Of a stretch of DNA of 64,000 nt, positions 55,302-64,000 are shown in pieces. Location of the stretch: positions 124,001 to 188,000 of the forward strand of contig CAOLHI010001246.1 in assembly GCA_948474755.1 (NCBI GenBank), read 5' to 3'. The stretch's first letter is position 1. Each line of letters starts with the position of its first letter. The notes beneath the pieces are model-generated. The model was not told the DNA's origin, searched no databases, and worked only from the letters and a program-made list of their open reading frames with translations. This DNA is from Ctenosaura bakeri (lineage: Eukaryota > Chordata > Lepidosauria > Squamata > Iguanidae). Position numbers and translations under genes: made by a program.

Positions 55302-58300
55302 AAATAATCAGAACTGAACCACAACAATAAGTTCTATGGCATGTAATTTGGCTAATACTCAGCAAACCATTGCTTTTTAAACATCTTCCCAAGTCAGATT
55401 TTGAATACTTATTCTCTTCCATAACTCATCTTTGCCTGAATCTCCATTATAATTAATGTTTTGAATTCAAATTTGTATTCAGCAAAGCTCTCTTAGCACT
55501 GAAGAAGGGAGATAGAAGGGCATTATTTTCCAATTTTATTTTCTCAAAAGCCCGTAGAACAAGGGTGGGCAAAGTGTGGCCCTAAAGGCAGATGAGACCA
55601 TCCAAAGCTGGTTTTGTTTGTTTATTTGTTTTGCAGCTTTCAATCCCTCAAACTCCCTGGACTGTCCTTTTTCTGGAGGGCAAATTCCTTCTCTCAGTGC
55701 ATGCAAGGCCACCCATTAATCTTTTGAATAGGTTGTAGGAGTGCCCAGCATTGTTTAACACACACACACACACAAACACACACACAAGCCACTTTTTCAG
55801 AAAATTAAATTGGCTTTTGCTATTTTCAAGAGATGTTTGTTGGCAGTCTGTACAGCCCTAGAAAATTGGCAACCAGGCCTATCATACTTGCACAAACCTA
55901 CCTTAGAGCCATGGGAAGCTGCAGTGGCTCTTCAGGTGGAACCGGAATGGTAGAATACCGCTACTTTGCCTTCTTCCTCCAGCAGGAAACCCTTCACTGG
56001 ATTCCATTTTTTTCTGCAACTAGAATAATCCCTCCCTTCGTAAAGGGAAAGGTCTGGATCCAACAGATTATGCATTTATTCTGTCAAATCACTATAGGAT
56101 TTCCTATTGATCACATCAATAATTAATCTTGCTTAGCAGTTGTTATCTTCCATACACTGTATAGATGGTACAGCTGACACCATAGCTAAATTTCTAGACT
56201 GATTGCTCATAATTGCCACCAGTTAAGAACAAGAAGCTGACATCTTCTTCATACTAAATGTTACATCCATCAGTAAGATGTCCCAAATGCTTCCCTCCCT
56301 AATGAACAGGAGATGCTATCTTAATGGTTTATTAGGCGGGGGGGGAAATATTTACTAAAGTATTACATGAGATTTATCTGTGTGATGAGGTTTAGCTATA
56401 AGAATAGACATAATGATTGTGAAAGACTAAATGTGATAAGCAAGATTACAAAAACATTCTGTGCGACTGATTGCCATTTCAGTCTCTCTTTATTAAATAG
56501 GAGGATATCATGTCATGCTGAGATTAAATTTACAGTACTGCTGACTGTGGCTAGATTAAGAGATCAAAACAGTGTGGGATGAAAAATGAACAAATTTAAA
56601 CATGGAAAAGCAGATGATGTAGATTGTGCTCCTAAGCACCTTTACTTGGATGCATGTTCCATCAGAATGTGATCCATGAAAGCTGTAAAAATGATTTACG
56701 TTGTAGCAGTTTTTAAACACTGAGTATAGTGAGATAGCAGTTCTGGTAGTTTACAGTATAATCTATGGTTGTGTGAAAGTAGGGTGAAGAAAAATTTAAA
56801 TAATTCAAATGTAAATGTTATGTAAAGGCACACCAGTGAACCAGAATGTTATTGAGCAAAGGTTCATCACTTTTCATGCATTTCTCTCACCCATAGGTAA
56901 AGTCATTTAAGCTTCTATTCAGCCATCTTGCCTCAAGGTTCCATACCTCTTGTTTGTGCATCTATAATGCCTGCTTCTGTCTTTTGTGCACCAAACATCA
57001 ATGTACATCCTTATTCTCTCACTCAGGGTCAAGATTATTGAAGCCTTATCTGCAAACAGAAACATGCAAACTGTAAAAGATAATGGGCTAATCCTAGGTA
57101 GAGTAGATCCATTGAATTGATTACTGAATGGGGTAAGTGACCACTCATGTAAGTTCCATTGATTCAGTGGGTCTTCTCTTGCTGGTATTAGGAACTGAAT
57201 TTAGCCCAAAGAGTGAGTACCCGTAGCCTTTGCATGTTCCTTTGCAGATATTTTCAAGTGCTATTCAACTGGCAGTTTAGTAGTGTTAAACTGCCAACTG
57301 AGGATATGGTTACATGGTGAAGTTATGTAGGTTGCATGTACAAACATAATTTGCAAAACAGTGGCAGTCTTGTATTGCCACCTAAACCAGTAGTTAACAG
57401 TACATTTTTCTTGGCTGCATGAAATAAGAATATATGTGGCTCCTTTCTAGGCAACCTGTAATTAACATTGTTTTTTAAAAAAAAAAACTTGGAAGAAAGA
57501 TAAGAAAGCACAGTAGTTGTAATTGTCTAGCAGGTGATCATGGTACAGGTTCCTAATTCCATTAACTGATAGCAAGAAAGAAACAAAATGTGGAAAAAAG
57601 AAACATGAACACATAATAACATTTAACATGTTTTCTTCTTTGCTGGGAAGTGTCCAAGTCCATTGTCTAAGATCAATAGAAAAGAAACTTGGCCTCTCCT
57701 GTGTAAAAAGATTTTTGTCACCCCCGAGGCTCAGAACTGGCTACATCATGAGATACTGAAGCAGAATACTCAGCTGTTACAACAAGGCAAAGCGAACAAG
57801 CTGTCATACACTTAAAAAAAAACAAATGGAAACTGTTTGACTGGAGTTAATAGATTTTTTTCTAGGGAAGATTCAAAGTGCAGGGCAGCAATTTTTGGCA
57901 AGACATTCAAGCCTGTGTTTAACAAAATAGCAGACCTCTATAATTTAAATCCTCTGGGTCTTTTCTGTCCTTAAAATAAAATGAGATATATCTATCACTC
58001 TCTTCTTTCCCCTAAAACTGAGTTCACCATTTTTATATACTCGTGGTACAGTGAGCCCCAGGGTATAATCTTTTATATTATCCATTATTCTACCAGTAAT
58101 AACAAAAAAGTGTTCTCTCTTTTCCCTTCTCTCCCTCCTTCCTTCAGGGTCATTTTGGAAAGTATAGAAGGAATTTCTACCCAGTTTGTGTAAAATGCAT
58201 AGCTTTTCATTTTCTCATAAAATTAAATTCTCATTCTAGCTTTCATACCTTAAGTTGTAAACATTAATTGGTATAGAATCAACTGGGAAGGTGTCGTACC

Positions 58301-58736
58301 AGTTATTCCCTTCTGGTGAGTAGTAGGATACTGTAGGCATGTTGTTACACTTCTCAAAATGGGTTCAGTTTTAATATGTTGACTCTCTCTTATTCGTACC
58401 ATTTGGGCACTTAACATTACAGTGACAAGCAACTTTAAAATGTCATAGTGCATAAATAGAAAGCTGTTCTAATGCGATATTAGAATAGAGTGTTCTCCCA
58501 GAGGTTTCAAAAATGCTGCTATAAATTTTGTTGCTGCATGTTATTTATGCCATACTAAAGAAGCTACCTTATGTTTCTAATTAAACACTGTGGGCATTTA
58601 TGAACACAGGCTCCACTTTGTACCATTTCATGTTTATCTTGATATGGTGAGAAGCAATATATTTCTACCATGTGAACATGTAGCAGAACAAACAGTTGTG
58701 TGCATATCACAGTATACACACTTGTGATCTACATTC
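55302..58736. other. No recognised gene; minor repeats
   Basis: 55562-55600 (AAGGGTGGGCAAAGTGTGGC) looks like one end of the CTCCCAGCA palindromic family. (CA)n lies at 55760-55787. A G9-10 run lies at about 56337-56346 and an A12 run at about 57477-57488. No supported coding frame. Confidence 0.5.
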
Positions 58737-58802
58737 ATTGCTTGGAAATGATACCTGCCCAGGTATAACATTGCTTGGAAATGATACCTGCCCTGGCATA
58801 AC
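58737..58802. repeat. 33-bp tandem duplication
   Basis: ATTGCTTGGAAATGATACCT begins at 58737 and again at 58770. The two units differ at two positions (CCAGGT versus CCTGGC). Confidence 0.95.
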
Positions 58803-58844
58803 ATAGCTGCTAAGATATGTTATGATTCAGTTATGATTTAAGAG

Positions 58845-58990
58845 GTTCTGATTCAAACCTCTTTTCATCTATGAACTCACTAATTGGGGCTAGGTAAGCC
58901 AGTATCTCTCAACCTCAACTGCAGTGTGGAGATCATAATACTGACCTAGCTTAGCACTGCTGGAAGGATTATGGGATAGAGTAGATTATG
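58845..58990 (+). repeat. MIR-like / tRNA-L2-type SINE
   Basis: TTCTGATTCAAACCTCTTTT (B-box region), AACTCACTAATTGGGGCTAG, CAGTATCTCTCAACCTCAAC and GACCTAGCTTAGCACTGCTG follow the sense order of the family seen reversed at 29745. Confidence 0.55.
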
Positions 58991-59364
58991 GGATAAAGTG
59001 CAACTGAAAGCTGCATATTTATTATAAATCATAATAAATATTGTCATTTAGAAGCAGCCTTTCATCACCCCGACCATTAAAAAAAAAGATTGTATTCATT
59101 GAATTATTCTCTTTCATTATTTACTAGAACATTGCTAATGAAGAACAAGGAACTGGTATTTATATATAATTAATCAAGTCAGCCAAGGCTAAATGCAAAC
59201 ACTTAACACTTTTTTGCTTATATAAATGACACACTGTACAAACCTTTATAAGAACTAAACACTATGGAGTAGTTACCTATGAGAGAATAGAAAAACTACT
59301 GATGGTAAAGGACATGTGGCAGTCAAAAAATATGGATTCATTAGATGTTAAATTGGGCTAAGAA

Positions 59365-59467
59365 TCATGCAGCCCTCCAGACGTTGGACTGCAGCTCCCA
59401 GCAGCCCTACTCACTATAGCCAATAGTAAAGAATGCTGGGAGCTGCAATCAAACACCACCTGAAGAG
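59365..59467. repeat. Best palindromic 'CTCCCAGCA' family copy
   Basis: The left arm GCAGCCCTCCAGACGTTGGA and CTGCAGCTCCCAGCAGCCC faces the right arm GAATGCTGGGAGCTGCAATC plus AAACACCACCTGAAG. The two arms form a clear inverted repeat of about 40 bases around a short centre. Likely a non-autonomous DNA transposon. Confidence 0.68.
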
Positions 59468-59649
59468 TGACAATATTCTTACTCTTATATTAGATGATTT
59501 ATTTAATCCTCAGTTCTACAGTATGGCTCTTGGGTGGTTAAATTCTTTGAGTTGGATCTAGAGTTAGATTTATGCTTCTTATCAGAATGCATGGTGCTGA
59601 AAATGACATTCAAAGAACTAAATTGTTTGTGCCTCTTGATACCTGGAGG

Positions 59650-60110
59650 AGTGTGTCTCCCTATATAGTCCTGCCCAAGGACTGAGGTCTTCTGGAAGGG
59701 CCTTCCTCTGTTACCCACCAGTTGGAGTAATAGTCTATGAGAGAACATGGGTTACAGCCTTCTCTACTGTGGTGCACCAATTGTTAAATGCCTTCCCCTT
59801 GAAGGCCCAATTGGTACTGAATCAGTTGGTTCATTCCAGCAGCAATAAAATCATGACTTTTGAATTAAAGCTTTTGGGACCCAATCAGTTTCCATCAAGA
59901 TATGCATGTACATGTTTTAAACTATTTGAAACTTCTGGGCCTATTTTAACTTGTTCCATTGTTTAAATTGCTTTTAATCTGCTTAATTACCTTTTGTTGT
60001 TAAAATTCTAAACTATTTTAAACTGTTCAGACTGATTTTATTTGTACATGTCTCTGAAATCCCATAATGTAAGGAAGATTATAAATATTTAGTAAAGTAA
60101 CAAGTAGAGT
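59650..60110 (+). repeat. L2/CR1-type LINE 3' end
   Basis: GGCCTTCCTCTGTTACCCAC and TACAGCCTTCTCTACTGTGG near 59755 recall the C-terminal 'GRAFSxVAPRLWNxLP' region. A UTR rich in TTTTAAACTATTT-like strings follows, ending GGAAGATTATAAATATTTAG. Confidence 0.55.
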
Positions 60111-60439
60111 CATTTTTAAAGTGGATCCGTTGCAATCAGTGGGACTTCAATTAGTCATGCCAAACTGCTTGCCTCATTGTTTTCAGTGGTCTTATTCTAA
60201 AGGTGACTAATTCTGCATCCAAACCAAACAGCAACAACTGAGACATGATGCTGAGACTTAATTAGTTTAAAGAGAGTTTCTTAGTGGAGTTGTCATAATT
60301 CCCAGCAATTTCTTTCCCACTCTTTTAACATCCACCCAAAGGAAGAATTCTATGAAACTTAGAGCTAGCAGTTCTACTGTTACCCTGATTTCTCGGGTCC
60401 CTTGGGGGACACCTCAATGTGCTCCAAATAATGGGGAAT

Positions 60440-60780
60440 GGGAATTAGCCAGAGCACAAGCTGTAGCACTACGAGAGGCAGGGTAACCTAGCGAGATCTT
60501 TAAACCCAATTTTTATGGGGTCAGGCCACGCCAAAAACCAAGCAAAATTGTCTAATAAAATTATTTTATTGAGGGGAATTCACTCATGCATGCACACAAG
60601 ATACACACAATCACCCATTCACACAAGAGCTAGCTAAAAGAGAAAGGGAGGAAAAATTATAGAGAGGCTGAGGGATTTGGGGGGATTTATAATTACCAGT
60701 CCAGAAGAGTAGTGAAGAGTAGAAATGTATTTTGGCTTAGGTAGGACCTAAGGGCAGTTCTCATTCAGGAGTCAGACGGA
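60440..60780 (-). repeat. Possible retrovirus-type LTR, minus strand
   Basis: The minus strand shows two TATA-like strings (near 60690 and 60660), CTCAATAAAATAATTTTATT (AATAAA near 60572) and, about 40 bases on, a TTTTTGGCGTGGCCTGACCC stretch where a U5 end and primer-binding site could lie. No gag or pol sequence was recognised on either side, and termini and target duplications are not established. Confidence 0.28.
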
Positions 60781-62499
60781 CAGAGTGACGGGTAGGCCTT
60801 CAAGAAACTGCCCTGGCCTCCTCAAATCAGGGGTATTTGTACCCTGAAAATGGCTTATGGCTGTGAAGATTCCAGATGCAAGACAAAGGGAACCTGTTGT
60901 GAACAATGAGTCTTTTGCCTGTTGATTGGCTTAGTGCTTTGATTGACAAAGACATTATGAATGTTGTAATAGCTGTCTATTGTGGGTGCTGTGAGGACAA
61001 AGAAAAGAATCCAGATGTACAAGGGATGGATATTTGTCAATCAGTGTCCTGGTGGGCTCCTCACAGTGGATTCCCTGGAAAATTCCAGCTTCTGTTTAAG
61101 CCTATTATCCACAGGAATGGTGTGTATTTGCCGGACAGATGACTCAGTATTACCTGGAGGAAGTTTGGAGCTGACCTATGTTTCTCACATTTGCAGTCAA
61201 ATTCTTTCCCTCACTCAGTTTGACCTCTCTGTCACCTTTCAGGCTTGAATTTGATATCAGAGCCAATAAAATGTGTTGCCAATTACATATGATGCCAATT
61301 AGGTATGGTGCCCATCCAAACCATACTGATATTGGGGACCCCCAAAGCAGAGCCTTACGCTACTTCCTGTTTATCCATTTTTACATGGTTTCCTTTTGGA
61401 CTATCCTAAAATTAGGGCAGCTGACAATGTTAATTGCTATAGTATGATTTCAAATTGTAAAGTAGGGCTTTGAACCCATACTTGCCCCTATAGCAAGCCT
61501 TCCTTCCTGGGGTCTTCCCCAGGGGTCTACTCCTGATTTGCATTTTGATGTTTTTCTGTCAATTTTTGGCCAAAAAACTGTTTTTTGAAGGGGTAGTGGG
61601 ATCAGATTAGTTTTTTTTAAATTTGGTGGCAATAAGAAGTTTGGGAGTTGTATGCAGCACCATGAGCTGCCTTTTCCCCATCCCTCCCAAAGACAATGCC
61701 TTTCCATTTTGGAGAATTCTTATCACATTAACATGACCAACATGTACCTATTGAACATGTTCTGGAGAAAAAGGCAGGGGAATGAGGAGGAGGAGGAGGA
61801 GGAGGAGGAGGAGGACAACTAACTGGCTTGTGAGTGGGCTACATCATCCACCTTCTTTGTCCATAAACTAGCATCATACAAGGTCTAAGTGAGATAGATG
61901 GCCCCAGGAGCCAGTGAAAGGGTTTCTGGGGAAAGGATACCAACTTTGCCTCCTAATCCTGAATGGAGCCTTTCTCTTTTTAATCTTGCTTCCATGGTCT
62001 CCTCTTCAGGCCTCAATCTGTTTCACTCTTTCTCCACCTCTCGGTCCTCTTTCCAGATTCACCAATGAGATGATTGTAAGGGTGGGCTTTTTGCGAGGTA
62101 TTGCCTGAGCTACCAAGTAGCTCCATGGAAAAGGGAGAAGGTGAAGTGGGAGGAGAGAATGGAGAGGGTTGTGGCTTTTCTCCTCAAAACAAGGTCTATG
62201 GGTATCTTTTCTTGCCCAGAGCTCCTCCTAATACAAAACCCTCTCAAATTTCAATACATTTTTCAACAGTCCACTCTTTCAGTCCCTTTCAATTATGCCA
62301 TAACAAGAATAGGTAGTCAAAAGAGCAGACCACACATCAAGTATATGGGTTCTGGTTGTAATTGAAAAGGGTCAAAAGAGCAGATTATTGAGCAGACCTC
62401 ACTTTATATCTTCCAAGTGATATTAATCACTGACTTTATCATGTAGAATTGGTGGCCAGGGGCTACTACAAGTGAAGCAAACTTGAAGAGAAACAGTCC
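60781..62499. other. No recognised gene; (GAG)n
   Basis: Two overlapping plus-strand ORFs at 60906-61248 have no recognisable domain. An uninterrupted (GAG)n run covers 61784-61814. The rest is unique-looking. Confidence 0.5.
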
Positions 62500-62920
62500 T
62501 TGAGTGAACACATCAAATCAAGTAAAGAAAAAATGTTGATAGAGGTATACAGAGAGAATATATCGAACACTGAAGAAACAAAAGACATACAAAGAAAAAA
62601 AATAATGAAATTCACCTTGAAGTTTGGCAAAACAAACCCCTACATGGTCAGTATATTAAAAACAGCGAAGGAAAAGCTGAGAAGGGGAACCTCTAGAAAT
62701 GGTTACAGAACAGGGCATTGGGGGGGGGAACTGAAGAATTTACCTTTGTAGCCTACAATCAGGCACTTCAAACAGATATCACCAAAGCAAATATGGAAAA
62801 AATAACTACAGTGTTTAAAAAAAATAGATGCAGTTGTTGACTGTGCAGCAAGACTGCACAAAAATGCGATTTACCATCTATAAAGAACTGCTGGGAATGT
62901 AAGCCTGGAAAAAATGTCCA
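62500..62920 (+). pseudogene. Possible R4/Dong-like LINE C-terminal remnant
   Basis: A lysine-rich open frame (62500-62751) is followed, after a frame change, by a stretch near 62735-62800 reading EFTFVAYNQALQTD and TKANMEK. The order 'ELKKETEG(F/L)xxAAQxQALxT' is typical of the region after the reverse transcriptase in R4/Dong-type LINEs. The usual downstream CCHC-like cysteine motif is not intact. The similarity rests on memory of the family and is short, so it could be coincidence. Confidence 0.33.
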
Positions 62921-62927
62921 AAATGTT

Positions 62928-62973
62928 TGATGATGATGATGATGATGATGATGATTATGATGATGATGATGAT
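62928..62973. repeat. (GAT)n microsatellite
   Basis: About 15 GAT units with one GATTAT interruption. On the minus strand this creates the histidine-rich stretch of a 156-codon ORF, which is not evidence of a gene. Confidence 0.98.
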
Positions 62974-64000
62974 GGCAATGGCATTCCTCCTCAATAAAAG
63001 GAAGTACGTACATTTGAGTGTAGGTACCACTTTCTGCCATTACATTACATAACATCTCTTTCCAACACCTACATTCTTGGAATAACAGGCAACAGGGTGC
63101 TAGAAAATAAAGTCTTCTAACGGAAATATAGAATATTTGTAATATAACTGATTTCAGTGAGTGTACTGTATGCATTACTAAGTCTTGATTCAACTCTTTG
63201 TTAATTTCTAAAATCATCCTTTTTTGCATTAGATACATTTTTCAACTATATGTATTTTACCCAAGATTAATATGATGATAGAGATTAGGGAGCATAGACC
63301 AGCATTTATTAAATGAATTACTTAAGAGTACAACTGTAGATATGTTTACTCAAAAGTAAAGCCTTAAATTCAGTAGAACTTGCTCTCATAAATATATAAA
63401 TCATACCTTAAGGCACATCTGTTCCTAGGCACATCTATTTAAAAGTAAGACTCATTGAGTTCATTTGAGTTTATTTCCAGGAGAATGGGCATACAGCTAT
63501 AGACTGATTTGCCTAAAAGAGTGTGGCAGCTTAATTTCATGGAAATCCTTATAGAGAGAGAGATGTGTAATGTTTCAAAAAGGAATCCTGAATATAGTGA
63601 ATTTTTTAAGAAGCACATTTTAGTCAAAACAGTTCAATTGAATCCTATCAAGCTGATACAATAACAAATGACTAGCTGTATCTTCCTCCCCATCCAAGGA
63701 ATAATGTAAATAAAACTTGCTACTATACACCTTAACTTGTCATAGAAATGATGAATCATGCATAATTGCAGCATGAACGCAAAACACACCATCATACACA
63801 AGCTAGTAGATTTACTGATCTAACAGAATTATTCATACAATGATTCTTCTCATTTAGTGAAAAGCAGTTGTTTTGTAATTCCATACAGATATCTATTACA
63901 CATATTTGTCAATTTTCAACCTCTAGGTGTTTTCAAGTTCGATTCCTAAAAGCCTCCACTAGCATAGATAGTGATCAAGGTTTCTGGGAGTAAAGCAGAG
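62974..64000. other. No recognised feature
   Basis: Unique-looking AT-rich DNA to the window end. Confidence 0.5.

Noticed and set aside
61784..61814. Glutamate-rich coding stretch
   Set aside because: A (GAG)n microsatellite with no supported gene around it.
62768..63238. 156-codon minus-strand ORF with a histidine-rich block
   Set aside because: The histidines come from the (GAT)n microsatellite. The rest shows no domain.

Overview
The window looks like AT-rich nuclear DNA from a squamate reptile (lizard or snake). The evidence is the repeat content: 5S rRNA-derived and tRNA-derived Sauria-type SINEs, a BovB/RTE LINE whose 3' end matches the SINE tails, several L2-clade LINE copies, CR1-like 3' ends, and non-autonomous hAT, PIF-Harbinger, mariner-like and Helitron DNA transposons. 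There are no operons, ribosome binding sites or dense ORFs. Family names were assigned from remembered consensus features, not a database search. The species cannot be told from this window.

No complete host gene is present. The best host-coding signal is a possible 3' end of a plus-strand gene at 39768-40948. It consists of three candidate exons with canonical splice sites and compatible phases, a stop codon, and AATAAA 34 bases after the stop, all in an interval without recognisable repeats. The protein is not recognised. Everything else reads as intron or intergenic DNA.

Layout. 1-10.6 kb: mostly unique DNA with CR1 fragments, a small palindromic transposon, a 5S SINE and a CCTT microsatellite. 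10.6-19 kb: a Helitron with an internal tandem duplication, L2 debris, an hAT MITE with a perfect 8-bp target duplication, four tRNA-type or MIR-like SINEs and a palindromic MITE. 20-34 kb: more SINEs, an L2 split by a Harbinger element, a candidate solo LTR, a second 5S SINE and a mariner-like element. 35.7-38 kb: a minus-strand BovB LINE with an hAT element inside its reverse transcriptase. 39.7-41 kb: the candidate exons. 43.5-46.2 kb: a CpG-rich Harbinger MITE and a plus-strand L2. 47.4 kb: a nearly perfect 65-bp tandem duplication. 49.3-52.2 kb: a minus-strand L2 carrying a SINE and a transposon full of GACTTGAGACT-like motifs. 54-55.3 kb: a second long Harbinger relative with an hAT fragment inside. 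58-64 kb: repeat ends, a possible retroviral-type LTR, a possible R4/Dong-like LINE remnant and trinucleotide repeats.

The elements relate to one another in two ways. The BovB LINE and the 5S and tRNA SINEs share a 3' tail, as expected if the LINE machinery mobilised the SINEs. The nested insertions give a relative age order: L2 and BovB are older, and the Harbinger, hAT, SINE and GACTTGAGACT elements are younger.
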